Assembly (NCBI GenBank): GCA_024404335.1
Contig: JAKSQA010000061.1
Span: 1-6,344 of the forward strand
Source: Mailhella sp.
GTDB lineage: Bacteria; Desulfobacterota; Desulfovibrionia; Desulfovibrionales; Desulfovibrionaceae
Length of the DNA stretch: 6,344 nucleotides
Direction of reading: 5' to 3'
Below the pieces are notes generated by a model. That model had not been told where the DNA came from. It did not search any database and saw nothing but the letters and a program-made list of their open reading frames with translations. Each line of letters starts with the position of its first letter. The first letter of the stretch is position 1. This document shows positions 1-6,344 of this stretch, piece after piece. The position numbers and the translations under genes are program-made.

Positions 1-1
1 C

Positions 2-712
2 GCATTCATCGTGCCCTACGTCTTCGCCTTCAACCCCAGCCTGCTTTTCGAAGGCGTGGATTCCGTCCTTGAGATAGGGATCATCTGCGTCACCTCAATC
101 GCCGGCATATTCGGCGTGGCGGCGGCGCTCAACGGATTCCTGTTCAGGCCCATCAACCCGCTCTACCGCCTTGTCCTTGCCGCGGGCGGCCTCAGCATGC
201 TCATGCCCGGGCTGATCTCCGATGCGGCCGGCCTCGGCGCCATAACCCTTGTCTGCGTGCTGCAGCATCCCGGCAGAAGCAATCTTCCCCAACGAGAAGC
301 AATGCCCCGGCCGATGCCGGAGGAGCTGCGGCCCACACCCCGCCGGACCGGCCACCATAATCCGGTACGAGCCCCCCTCTCCGCCCGCATAAGCGGCCCC
401 GGAGATGGGGGTTTTCCGTTAACCGACGTCCATCCGATCCGCCGCCTGTGGCCTCCAGGTCGGCATCGGGAAGAACGGGGACCGGGCTGTATGCGCCCAT
501 ATTTTCGATACGGACTCGAGAGCGACGGCCATGATGAGGGCACGCTGCCGCCGGCCCGGAAGACCTGTATGCGGCATTCCCAGGTCACGCCGACGACCGT
601 GCCCCGGTTCCGGCAGACAGGGTACGGAAAAGGCCCGGACATGGTCCGGGCCTTTCGGATTGATCACAGTGTCCGGAGCGGCAGATCATGCCGCCGGAGA
701 ACTATCCTCTGA
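2..712 (+). CDS. TRAP transporter fused permease (4TM/12TM type), C-terminal part; true 3' end doubtful
   Basis: This is the end of an inner-membrane permease of the TRAP family, in which the small (4TM) and large (12TM) subunits are fused. Such proteins import organic acids or related solutes with a TAXI-type periplasmic binding protein, driven by an ion gradient. The 5' part lies outside the window. The seen protein begins [15 protein letters not shown], the usual lead-in to the last helices, followed by a hydrophobic helix (about bases 65-145) and a last hydrophobic stretch with the family-like [11 protein letters not shown] motif, ending at VCVLQ near base 265. Beyond that the frame stays open to a TGA at 710-712, but this tail of about 150 residues is Arg/Pro-rich, has no recognisable domain, crosses an intrinsic terminator (372-415) and overlaps the end of alaS by 11 bases. 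I regard the tail as probably not genuine. Frame 1 offers a short Ala/Pro/Ser-rich tail ending at TAA 358-360, 11 bases before the terminator stem, so a one-base frameshift near 262-300 is a likely explanation. Family assignment is fairly secure; substrate unknown. Confidence 0.72.
   Translation, partial: AFIVPYVFAFNPSLLFEGVDSVLEIGIICVTSIAGIFGVAAALNGFLFRPINPLYRLVLAAGGLSMLMPGLISDAAGLGAITLVCVLQHPGRSNLPQREAMPRPMPEELRPTPRRTGHHNPVRAPLSARISGPGDGGFPLTDVHPIRRLWPPGRHREERGPGCMRPYFRYGLESDGHDEGTLPPARKTCMRHSQVTPTTVPRFRQTGYGKGPDMVRAFRIDHSVRSGRSCRRRTIL
372..415 (+). terminator. Intrinsic terminator of the TRAP permease gene
   Basis: Bases 372-383 (CCCCCCTCTCCG) pair with 400-411 (CGGAGATGGGGG) as 12 positions with a single C/T mismatch. 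A small inner hairpin (CCGC-ATAA-GCGG, 385-396) caps it. TTTT follows directly at 412-415. The GC-rich stem and T-run on the plus strand fit a Rho-independent terminator for the permease transcript entering from the left. Confidence 0.85.
416..627. other. Intergenic spacer between two convergent terminators
   Basis: About 210 bases lie between the plus-strand terminator and the hairpin ending alaS. Short open frames exist here on both strands, but none has a convincing ribosome-binding site or recognisable protein, and I see no tRNA-like fold. Only a weak 4-bp hairpin (GGGC/GCCC around 486-500) followed by ATATTTT was noticed. I assign no function. Confidence 0.6.
628..655 (-). terminator. 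Intrinsic terminator of alaS
   Basis: A perfect 12-bp inverted repeat pairs 629-640 (AAAGGCCCGGAC) with 644-655 (GTCCGGGCCTTT) around a 3-base loop. Read on the minus strand it begins 46 bases after the alaS stop codon and ends in TTTT (complement of 628-631), most of which forms the base of the stem. Position and GC-rich stem fit a terminator for the alaS transcript. On the plus strand the trailing T-run is only TTT, so it may also work weakly in that direction. Confidence 0.82.
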
Positions 713-3356
713 TCTTCCCCTTCAGTATCGCAAACGCATCGTCGATGCCGGCAGGGTTCGTTCCGCCGGCCTGCGCCTGGTCGGGACGGCCGCCGCCGGA
801 TCCGCTGATGGCCACGGCGCATTCCTTAATAAGCGCGGGAGCCGTGAAGCGGTCATGGAGGTCCTTGGAGACATACAGGATCATCTGAGCCTTGCCTCCG
901 TCCTCGGCCACAAGGCAGGCCACGCCGGAAGGCATCTTGGAGCGTACGTCGTCCATGAGCTCGCGGAGGGCCTTGACATTCATGGCACCGGCCCTTGCGG
1001 CCAGGACCTTCACACCGGCAATCTCCTCGATTCCCGACATGATATCGCCGCGGCTTGAAGCCTGGGCCTTCTCCAGCTCCCTGCGGAGGGCCTTTATCTC
1101 CTGCTGCCTGGCGTCCACGCGGGCGGAGAGGTCGGCGGGACGGGTCTTCAGCGAAGCGCACAGCGCACCCATTTCGGAACGGCGCAGAGCCATAAGCCCG
1201 TAGGCATTCCAGCCGGTGGCCGCCTCGATGCGGCGCACGCCGGCAGCCACGCCGGATTCGGAAACGATGACGAAGGTACCCGCCTGGCCGGTACGGGCAA
1301 GATGGGTTCCGCCGCACAGCTCGATGGAGCAGGGATCCGCATTCTCAGCGCCCATGCTCACCACGCGCACCTTGTCGCCGTACTTCTCATTGAAGAGCGC
1401 CATGGCTCCCGTCTTCACCGCCTCCTCGTGATCCATCAGCGCCGTCGTCACGGGATAGTCGGCAAGGATCATGGCATTGACCTCACGCTCGACCGCGGCG
1501 ATCTCCTCGGGAGTCATCGCGGCGATATGCGTGAAGTCGAAGCGGAGATGCTCGGCGGATACGGAGGAGCCCGCCTGGTGGACATGGCTTCCCAGCACCT
1601 TGCGGAGCGCAGCCTGAAGAAGATGCGTGCACGAATGGTTCCGCGCGGAGGCAAGGCGGGGTTCGGCGTCGACCTCAAGCGTCACTTCCTGCTCTGCGAG
1701 GACGCAGCCCTCGACAACCTCGATCTGCTCGACGATGAGGGTAGGCATGGGCTTCAGCGTATCGGTGACCCTGGCGACCCCTTCGGGAGCCTTCATGACA
1801 CCGGTATCGCCCGCCTGGCCGCCGGATGCTCCGTAGAAGGGCGTGCGGCTTGCCACGGCATAGCCCTTTTCCCCGGCCTTAAGGGACTCCACGGGGAGAA
1901 GGTCCTCATCAAGCAGGGCGATGAGACGCGTATCTGCGGTGAGGGAATCGTAGCCCACGAACTCGGAGGAGATGCCCTCCTCAAGAAGCGACTTGAAGCG
2001 GTTCGCGAGATCCTTCTCGCCGGAGCCCTTCCAGGCCGCACGGGCGCGGGAGCGCTGCTCCTGCATCTTCTCGGCAAAGCCCTTCTCATCCACCGTGAAG
2101 CCGCGCTTGTAGGCGACGTCGGAAACGATGTCGAGCGGGAAGCCGAAGGTGTCGTTGAGACGGAAGGCGACATCGCCGGGGATGACCGTCACTCCCTGTT
2201 CGGCAAGGGAGGCGAGCTCGCTGTCAAGCAGGGCAAGGCCCTTGTCGAGCGTGACACGGAAGCGGTTCTCCTCCTCGAAGACCACGCGGGAAAGGAAGTC
2301 CGCATGCTCCCGGAGCTCGGGATAATCGTCACCCATGACTTCGACGACCTTGCCCACCGTCTTGTACAGGAAGGCGTCGTGCACGCCCATGAGCGTGGCG
2401 AAGCGCAGCGCGCGGCGGATGAGGCGGCGCAGGACGTAGCCGCGGCCCTCGTTCGAGGGAAGGATGCCGTCGGCGATCATGAAGGCTGCGGAACGGCTGT
2501 GGTCGGCAATGACGCGCAGGGCCGTATCCACATCGTTCGTGTCGGGAGCGCTGAAGGAATAGGTCACGCCCGCAAGGGAGGCGGCGTACTGGATGATGTC
2601 CTGGAACAGGTCGCAGTCGAAGTTGGAGCGCTTGCCCTGGCATACGGCGGCGATGCGTTCAAGCCCCATGCCGGTATCGATGTTCGGATGCTCCAGCGGA
2701 ACGCGTTCGCCGGGGTTCTTCTGATCATACTGGGTGAAGACGAGGTTCCATATCTCAAGGAAGCGGTCGCAGTCGCACGAGCCGATGCCGCAGTCGGGGC
2801 CGCAGGCCATGTCCTCGCCCTGGTCGATATAGATTTCGGAACAGGGGCCGCAGGGGCCCGTGTCGCCCATGGTCCAGAAGTTGTCCTTCTCGCCCATGCG
2901 GAAGATGCGGTCAGGCGTCAGGCCCGCGACCTTCTGCCACAGGGCGAAGGCCTCCTCGTCATCCTTGTAGACGGTGACGTACAGCTTTTCCTTGGGGAGC
3001 TTCAGCTCCTCGGTGATGAACTTCCAGGCGAAGCCGATGGCCTCTTCCTTGAAATAGTAGGCGAAGGAGAAGTTGCCGAGCATCTCGAAGAACGTATGGT
3101 GGCGCGCGGTGCGGCCCACGTTCTCAAGGTCGTTGTGCTTGCCGCTGACGCGCAGGCACTTCTGCGCGGTAGTGGCGCAGCGGTAGGAACGCTTCTCCTG
3201 GCCCAGATAGAGCTTCTTGAACTGGACCATGCCGGCATTGGTGAAGAGAAGGCTGGGGTCGTCGCGCGGAACAAGGGAAGACGAGGGCACGACGGCATGG
3301 CCGTTCTTTTCAAAGAAATCCAGGAATTTACGACGTATTTCCTTGGCAGTAAGCAT
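702..3356 (-). CDS. alaS: Alanine--tRNA ligase
   Basis: Cytoplasmic class II aminoacyl-tRNA synthetase that charges tRNA-Ala with alanine using ATP. The product is 884 residues, close to the usual bacterial length of about 875. The N-terminal catalytic core holds [20 protein letters not shown] and the [17 protein letters not shown] stretch of motif 2, followed by the motif-3-like [12 protein letters not shown] Cys cluster (C185, C189, C194, C196) before DRFLEIWN matches a variant common in bacterial AlaS and may bind metal. The editing domain, which clears Ser- and Gly-tRNA-Ala, has its zinc-site residues intact: H574 and H578 (HSCTH) and C681 and H685 (CGGTH). A Gln/Glu/Arg-rich coiled coil follows, then the C-terminal DHHA1/C-Ala domain ending with [12 protein letters not shown]. 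The ATG at 3354-3356 gives the standard [16 protein letters not shown] start and has GGAG 5 bases upstream. It lies 107 bases downstream of recA on the same strand and is probably cotranscribed with it. Confidence 0.98.
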   Translation of the reverse strand: MLTAKEIRRKFLDFFEKNGHAVVPSSSLVPRDDPSLLFTNAGMVQFKKLYLGQEKRSYRCATTAQKCLRVSGKHNDLENVGRTARHHTFFEMLGNFSFAYYFKEEAIGFAWKFITEELKLPKEKLYVTVYKDDEEAFALWQKVAGLTPDRIFRMGEKDNFWTMGDTGPCGPCSEIYIDQGEDMACGPDCGIGSCDCDRFLEIWNLVFTQYDQKNPGERVPLEHPNIDTGMGLERIAAVCQGKRSNFDCDLFQDIIQYAASLAGVTYSFSAPDTNDVDTALRVIADHSRSAAFMIADGILPSNEGRGYVLRRLIRRALRFATLMGVHDAFLYKTVGKVVEVMGDDYPELREHADFLSRVVFEEENRFRVTLDKGLALLDSELASLAEQGVTVIPGDVAFRLNDTFGFPLDIVSDVAYKRGFTVDEKGFAEKMQEQRSRARAAWKGSGEKDLANRFKSLLEEGISSEFVGYDSLTADTRLIALLDEDLLPVESLKAGEKGYAVASRTPFYGASGGQAGDTGVMKAPEGVARVTDTLKPMPTLIVEQIEVVEGCVLAEQEVTLEVDAEPRLASARNHSCTHLLQAALRKVLGSHVHQAGSSVSAEHLRFDFTHIAAMTPEEIAAVEREVNAMILADYPVTTALMDHEEAVKTGAMALFNEKYGDKVRVVSMGAENADPCSIELCGGTHLARTGQAGTFVIVSESGVAAGVRRIEAATGWNAYGLMALRRSEMGALCASLKTRPADLSARVDARQQEIKALRRELEKAQASSRGDIMSGIEEIAGVKVLAARAGAMNVKALRELMDDVRSKMPSGVACLVAEDGGKAQMILYVSKDLHDRFTAPALIKECAVAISGSGGGRPDQAQAGGTNPAGIDDAFAILKGKIRG

Positions 3357-3463
3357 ATATACTCCGGTTTGGAACCGACCGCACGGCCGATGCGGGGAAC
3401 CCTGACGGCTCCCGGCCGGGCGGCGGGGTATGGGAAGGCCGGAAGGTCATCCAGCCCGATGGA
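3357..3463. other. recA-alaS spacer, recX absent
   Basis: This 107-base spacer holds no gene. It has several short GC-rich dyads: CCCGGCCGGG at 3411-3420, CCGCA/TGCGG arms at 3379-3383 and 3391-3395, and ATCCA/TGGAT arms at 3449-3453 and 3460-3464 touching the recA stop. None is followed by a T-run on the minus strand, so I see no clear terminator and infer read-through from recA into alaS. No convincing separate alaS promoter was found. Confidence 0.55.
3362..3365 (-). promoter_or_regulatory. Ribosome-binding site of alaS
   Basis: On the minus strand GGAG is followed by TATAT and then the ATG of alaS. The 5-base spacing is short but usual, and it supports the chosen start. Confidence 0.7.
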
Positions 3464-4552
3464 TCAGTAAACGGAATCCTCATTGTACATGTCTTCTTCC
3501 GAAGGCATGCCGTATCCGGGTGAAGCCTGGGAGGCTTCACCGTATCCGAGGTGTTCCCGGACCTTGGCTTCGATCTCGTCACGAAGCGCGGTGTTCTCGT
3601 TAAGCAGGTCGCGCACACGCTCACGCCCCTGGCCCAGCTTCTCGCTTCCGTATGCGAACCAGGCGCCGCTCTTGTCGACGATGCCTGCCTCGACGGCCAT
3701 GTCGAGGATCTCGCCCGAGCGGGAGATGCCCGTGCCCCAGATGATGTCGAACTTGGCTTCACGGAAAGGCGGGGCCATCTTGTTCTTGACGACCTTGACG
3801 CGGGTAAGGGAGCCGTACGCTTCGTCCTTGTCCTTCAGGGTGCCCACACGGCGTATGTCCATGCGCACGGAGCTGTAGAACTTGAGGGCGTTGCCGCCCG
3901 TCGTGGTCTCAGGGCTGCCGTACCCCATCTGGCCGATCTTCATGCGGATCTGGTTGATGAAGATGACGCAGGTGTTGGACTTGTGGATGGTGCCGGTGAG
4001 CTTGCGCATGGCATGCGACATCAGGCGGGCATGGCCGCCCACCTGGGACTCGCCCATGGCTCCGTCGAGTTCCGCCTGGGGGATGAGCGCCGCCACGGAG
4101 TCCACCACGACGATGTCCACGCCGCCGGAGCGGACGAGCATGTCGGCGATATCGAGGGCCTGTTCGCCATGGTCGGGCTGGGAGATCAGAAGCTCGTCGG
4201 TCTTCACGCCGAGCCTTGCGGCATAGGCCACATCGAGCGCATGCTCAGCGTCGATGAAGGCCGCCACGCCGCCCATCTTCTGGCATTCGGCGATGATGTG
4301 AAGGGTGAGCGTCGTCTTGCCCGACGATTCGGGCCCGTATATTTCGGTCACGCGTCCGCGGGGGACGCCTCCCACGCCGAGCGCGAGATCGAGGCTGATG
4401 GAACCGGTCGGAATGACGGGCACATGGACATGCACGCCGTCGGAAAGCTTCATGACGGCCCCCTGGCCGTACTTGCGTTCGATGGTCACGAGCGCAGTCT
4501 TGAGCGCCTCAAGACGGGCTTCCTCGGGGGAAACAAGCGGCTTTTTGGCCAT
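3464..4552 (-). CDS. recA: Recombinase RecA
   Basis: RecA forms ATP-dependent filaments on single-stranded DNA, carries out strand exchange in homologous recombination, and triggers LexA self-cleavage in the SOS response. The product is 362 residues against 353 in E. coli, well within the family range. The Walker A motif GPESSGKT is at residues 73-80. [22 protein letters not shown] contains the Walker B strand. The [10 protein letters not shown] segment and the DNA-binding L2 loop ([14 protein letters not shown]) are intact, and the C-terminus is acidic ([11 protein letters not shown]). I start it at the ATG at 4550-4552 ([11 protein letters not shown]), which has AGGAG 9 bases upstream. An in-frame ATG 42 bases further upstream would add 14 residues, absorb this ribosome-binding site and overlap the likely promoter. 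It heads a likely recA-alaS unit and is divergent from the PP-loop gene. Confidence 0.98.
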   Translation of the reverse strand: MAKKPLVSPEEARLEALKTALVTIERKYGQGAVMKLSDGVHVHVPVIPTGSISLDLALGVGGVPRGRVTEIYGPESSGKTTLTLHIIAECQKMGGVAAFIDAEHALDVAYAARLGVKTDELLISQPDHGEQALDIADMLVRSGGVDIVVVDSVAALIPQAELDGAMGESQVGGHARLMSHAMRKLTGTIHKSNTCVIFINQIRMKIGQMGYGSPETTTGGNALKFYSSVRMDIRRVGTLKDKDEAYGSLTRVKVVKNKMAPPFREAKFDIIWGTGISRSGEILDMAVEAGIVDKSGAWFAYGSEKLGQGRERVRDLLNENTALRDEIEAKVREHLGYGEASQASPGYGMPSEEDMYNEDSVY

Positions 4553-4561
4553 GGTGGAAAG

Positions 4562-4566
4562 CTCCT
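4562..4566 (-). promoter_or_regulatory. Ribosome-binding site of recA
   Basis: Minus-strand AGGAG lies 9 bases before the ATG at 4552. It decides in favour of this start over the in-frame ATG at 4594. Confidence 0.75.
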
Positions 4567-4568
4567 CT

Positions 4569-4598
4569 GCTTTTAATTCGACGGATAGTACCAAAAGC
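4569..4598. repeat. Imperfect inverted repeat across the recA -10 region
   Basis: The arms GCTTTT (4569-4574) and AAAAGC (4593-4598) are exact inverted copies separated by 18 bases with little inner symmetry. They flank the putative recA -10 hexamer. They could mark an operator for a dimeric regulator, or be chance. Confidence 0.3.
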
Positions 4599-4613
4599 GG
4601 CCCCGGGGAGCAA
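4585..4613 (-). promoter_or_regulatory. Putative sigma70-type promoter of recA
   Basis: On the minus strand TTGCTC (complement of 4608-4613) and TACTAT (complement of 4585-4590) are separated by exactly 17 bases. The -10 matches 4 of 6 consensus positions and the -35 has the TTG core. This would start transcription about 20-25 bases before the ribosome-binding site. The -35 match is modest, so this is a prediction. Confidence 0.45.
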
Positions 4614-4622
4614 GAGAAACAC

Positions 4623-4651
4623 TTGCCAGCACTTCGCGAAGCATCTATTTA
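4623..4651 (+). promoter_or_regulatory. Possible promoter of the PP-loop gene, next to its start codon
   Basis: TTGCCA (4623-4628) and TATTTA (4646-4651) are separated by 17 bases. The AT-rich block continues as TATTTATAAC, offering the alternative -10 TATAAC at 4650-4655 with an over-long spacer. Either would put the transcript start at or near the ATG at 4659, leaving almost no leader. Weak prediction. Confidence 0.28.
4632..4641. repeat. Perfect 10-bp palindrome between recA and the PP-loop gene
   Basis: CTTCGCGAAG is its own reverse complement. It lies 18 bases upstream of the putative recA -35 and inside the spacer of the possible plus-strand promoter, a place where a regulator could affect both genes. 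It matches neither the E. coli LexA box nor the Bacillus one. A 10-bp palindrome in GC-rich DNA may also arise by chance. Confidence 0.35.
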
Positions 4652-4658
4652 TAACGCC

Positions 4659-5714
4659 ATGGAAAACTACGACGGCATCTCTCTTTTCTCCGGCGGTCTC
4701 GACAGCGTCCTGACCGCACGGCTGCTCATGGAACAGGGGCTTCGCATAAAGTGCCTGCACTACTACTCCCCCTTTTTCGGCGAGCCGGGCCATGTGCCCG
4801 GATGGCGTGACACCTACGGCCTCGACATAGATGCCGTCGATGTCAGCGCCGACTTCGTGGACCTGCTCCGCCGCGGTCCGGCCTACGGATTCGGCAGCGC
4901 TATGAACCCCTGCGTCGACTGCAAGATACTCATGATGCGCCGTACGAAGGAGCTTCTGCAGACCTATGGGGCGAAATTCATAGCTTCGGGAGAAGTCCTG
5001 GGCCAGCGCCCCATGTCGCAGCGCCGCGACACGCTCAATGTCATCCGCCGCGACGCCGACATCAAAGGCATACTCCTCCGCCCGCTGAGCGCCCTCCATC
5101 TCGATCCTACGGAAGCCGAGGAATCGGGCCTGGTCGACCGCTCGCGCCTTCTGAACATCTCCGGCAGGGGCAGGAAGGACCAGCTCGAACTCGCCGCGAG
5201 GCTGGGCATCACGAAGATCCCCACCCCCGGCGGCGGCTGCAAGCTCACCGAGAAGGAGAACACGCGGCGCTTCTGGCCCGTGCTCGCCCGCCTCTCCGAG
5301 CCCGACGTCAACGATTTCCGCCTTGCCGACGTAGGCCGCCAGTTCTGGCACGGCGACCGCTGGCTTTCCATAGGCCGTCAGAAATTCGACAATGAGATAT
5401 ACGCCGGCCTCATCCGCGGCGGCGACCTCCACTTCAAGGTCATCGGCTTCCCCGGCCCCATAGCCGTCGGCAGATCGGCCCGCCCGTGGGAATCCGAAGA
5501 CGTCCGCGCAGCCGCGTCGCTCGTCGCATCGTATTCCCCCAAGGCCGTCCAGTCCGGCTCCGCCGTCAGCGTGCGCGTCACCATCGACGGGAAGTCCTCC
5601 GTCGTCGAGGTCGCGCCTTCCCGCGAGACCGTCTTCGCCGAGCCCACATGGGAAGCGGCCCGCGACGAGCTCTATGCGCTCCGCAAGCCCGGAGCAAAGC
5701 AGCACGCCGAATAG
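4659..5714 (+). CDS. PP-loop ATP-pyrophosphatase, MnmA/ThiI-like probable tRNA thiolase with C-terminal NFACT-R-like region
   Basis: A 351-residue soluble protein of the adenylating PP-loop family, related to the 2-thiouridine (MnmA) and 4-thiouridine (ThiI) synthases. These activate a tRNA base with ATP and replace oxygen with sulfur. The PP-loop SGGLDS is at residues 11-16, NPCVDCK at 83-89 (C85, C88) resembles the catalytic-Cys neighbourhood of MnmA, and GEVLGQRPMSQ at 111-121 matches the conserved GE-LGQ-SQ signature of ThiI-type enzymes. GGGC (191-194) supplies another conserved-looking Cys. From about residue 215 onward a distinct region (DFRLADVGRQFW, WLSIGR, then GPIAVGR) resembles the NFACT-R family of RNA-binding domains known to be fused to thiouridine synthases; I assign this from memory of the pattern. 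It is not canonical MnmA or ThiI, and the modified base is unknown. The ATG at 4659 places the PP-loop near the N-terminus as expected, but no clear Shine-Dalgarno precedes it. ilvA follows after 82 bases. Confidence 0.85.
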   Translation: MENYDGISLFSGGLDSVLTARLLMEQGLRIKCLHYYSPFFGEPGHVPGWRDTYGLDIDAVDVSADFVDLLRRGPAYGFGSAMNPCVDCKILMMRRTKELLQTYGAKFIASGEVLGQRPMSQRRDTLNVIRRDADIKGILLRPLSALHLDPTEAEESGLVDRSRLLNISGRGRKDQLELAARLGITKIPTPGGGCKLTEKENTRRFWPVLARLSEPDVNDFRLADVGRQFWHGDRWLSIGRQKFDNEIYAGLIRGGDLHFKVIGFPGPIAVGRSARPWESEDVRAAASLVASYSPKAVQSGSAVSVRVTIDGKSSVVEVAPSRETVFAEPTWEAARDELYALRKPGAKQHAE

Positions 5715-5719
5715 CATCC

Positions 5720-5739
5720 ATTTCCGAAGCACCGGAAAT
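5720..5739. other. Small perfect hairpin between the PP-loop gene and ilvA
   Basis: ATTTCCG (5720-5726) and CGGAAAT (5733-5739) form a 7-bp stem with a 6-base loop, 5 bases after the stop codon of the PP-loop gene. No T-run follows, so it is not a standard terminator. It might stabilise the 3' end or partly attenuate read-through into ilvA. Confidence 0.4.
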
Positions 5740-5783
5740 CCGCCGTGCGACACGACGGGAACCCGGCGTCAGGCACAAGCATA

Positions 5784-5788
5784 AAGGA
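5784..5788 (+). promoter_or_regulatory. Ribosome-binding site of ilvA
   Basis: AAGGA lies 8 bases before the ATG at 5797 and supports that start. No leader peptide rich in isoleucine codons is visible in the 82-base gap. Confidence 0.7.
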
Positions 5789-5796
5789 TCAGTTAT

Positions 5797-6344
5797 ATGG
5801 ACAGACTTCTGAGCAATGCGGAGTATCTCCGGAAGATACTGCTCTCCCCCGTATATGACGTCGCAGTCGTCACGCCCCTGCAGCATCTCGAAAAGCTCTC
5901 GGAGCGCCTGGGCAACAGGATCTACCTCAAGCGCGAGGACCTCCAGCCCGTGCACTCGTTCAAGCTCCGCGGCGCCTACAACAAGATCGCACAGCTTCCC
6001 GAGGAAGCCCGCGCCCGCGGCATCGTCGCCGCCTCGGCCGGCAACCACGCGCAGGGCTGCGCCCTCTCCGGCTCGAAGCTCGGCGTGAACGCCACGATCG
6101 TCATGCCCACGACGACGCCCGACATCAAGGTCGATGCCGTGCGCCGCTTCGGCGGCAACGTGGTGCTCCACGGCAGCTCCTTCGACGAGGCCTATGCGGA
6201 ATCCATACGGCTCTCGAAGGAGAAGGGGCTCACCCTCATCCCCCCCTATGACGACCCCGACGTCATAGCCGGCCAGGGCCCCATCGCAAGGGAGCTTCTG
6301 GAACAGGACAGCCGCCCCACCCATGTCTTCATCCAGGTCGGAGG
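5797..6344 (+). CDS. ilvA: Threonine ammonia-lyase, biosynthetic (N-terminal part)
   Basis: PLP-dependent cytoplasmic enzyme converting L-threonine to 2-oxobutanoate and ammonia, the committed step of isoleucine synthesis. The first 182 residues are present; the rest lies beyond the right edge. The N-terminus (AEYLRKILLSPVY, then TPLQ, LSERL) follows the E. coli IlvA pattern closely. The PLP lysine is K56 within VHSFKLRGAY, equivalent to Lys62 in E. coli. SAGNHAQG (80-87) is the cofactor-contacting loop, and IVMPTTTPDIKVDAVRRFGG and VIAGQGPIA are typical of the fold. The window stops in QVGG, at the start of the glycine-rich loop that binds the PLP phosphate. The resemblance is to the biosynthetic (IlvA) rather than the shorter catabolic (TdcB) form, but the C-terminal ACT-like regulatory domains that would settle this and confer isoleucine feedback are not in view. 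It could be cotranscribed with the PP-loop gene or have its own promoter. Confidence 0.93.
   Translation, partial: MDRLLSNAEYLRKILLSPVYDVAVVTPLQHLEKLSERLGNRIYLKREDLQPVHSFKLRGAYNKIAQLPEEARARGIVAASAGNHAQGCALSGSKLGVNATIVMPTTTPDIKVDAVRRFGGNVVLHGSSFDEAYAESIRLSKEKGLTLIPPYDDPDVIAGQGPIARELLEQDSRPTHVFIQVG

Noticed and set aside
531..1058. 175-codon plus-strand open frame overlapping the alaS 3' end
   Set aside because: It crosses the alaS terminator hairpin and then runs antisense to alaS, with low-complexity content.
1302..3470. 722-codon open frame on the plus strand opposite alaS
   Set aside because: It is the antisense shadow of alaS, caused by GC-rich third codon positions. It has no recognisable domain, and alaS is unmistakable on the other strand.
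3551..4576. 341-codon plus-strand open frame opposite recA
   Set aside because: Antisense shadow of recA with His/Gly/Asp-rich composition typical of such shadows and no family resemblance.
4553..4594. Upstream ATG of recA at 4594 adding 14 residues
   Set aside because: It would place the good AGGAG ribosome-binding site inside the coding region and overlap the predicted promoter. The start at 4552 gives a normal RecA N-terminus.
4601..4608. CCCCGGGG palindrome upstream of recA
   Set aside because: Short GC-only palindrome lying in the spacer between the putative -35 and -10, expected by chance in GC-rich DNA.
4305..4658. Upstream extension of the PP-loop protein to an ATG at 4305
   Set aside because: It would run antisense through the 5' end of recA, and the added residues are not like the family, whose PP-loop lies near the N-terminus.
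4509..5753. 414-codon minus-strand open frame opposite the PP-loop gene
   Set aside because: Antisense shadow. The plus strand encodes clear PP-loop and cysteine motifs, and this frame would overlap the recA start.
5578..6324. 248-codon minus-strand open frame opposite ilvA
   Set aside because: Antisense shadow of ilvA without recognisable motifs.
1..6344. tRNA/rRNA genes, CRISPR array, insertion sequence or toxin-antitoxin pair
   Set aside because: I looked for tRNA-like folds, regularly spaced repeats, transposase motifs and small paired genes and found none. The window is almost fully explained by housekeeping genes.

Overview
The window is 6.3 kb of GC-rich bacterial chromosome made up mostly of housekeeping genes. 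The recA-alaS pair without recX, the TAXI-type TRAP permease and the PP-loop tRNA-thiolase relative together suggest a deltaproteobacterium (Desulfobacterota), most likely of the Desulfovibrionaceae. This assignment is inferred from gene content and order, not from a database match.

Layout from left to right: (1) The 3' end of a plus-strand fused TRAP transporter permease enters from the left edge. Its recognisable protein ends near base 265 and a strong intrinsic terminator lies at 372-415, yet its reading frame has no stop codon until 712. (2) A spacer of about 210 bases with no recognisable gene follows. (3) A second hairpin at 628-655 is placed to end the minus-strand transcript. (4) alaS (702-3356) and recA (3464-4552) lie on the minus strand, recA upstream, separated by 107 bases with no convincing terminator, so they probably form a recA-alaS transcription unit. 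(5) A 106-base divergent intergenic region holds the recA ribosome-binding site, a plausible recA promoter, two inverted repeats, and a possible plus-strand promoter placed unusually close to the next start codon. (6) A plus-strand PP-loop ATP-pyrophosphatase of the MnmA/ThiI kind follows (4659-5714), with a C-terminal region resembling NFACT-R-type RNA-binding domains. (7) The 5' part of ilvA, biosynthetic threonine ammonia-lyase, runs off the right edge.

Functionally the genes cover solute uptake, alanyl-tRNA charging, recombination and SOS signalling, probable RNA thiolation, and the first step of isoleucine synthesis. I see no mobile element, CRISPR array, tRNA/rRNA gene or defence island. 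The items most worth checking are the missing stop codon of the TRAP gene before its own terminator, the PP-loop/NFACT-R-like architecture with unknown RNA target, and the compact recA divergent promoter region.
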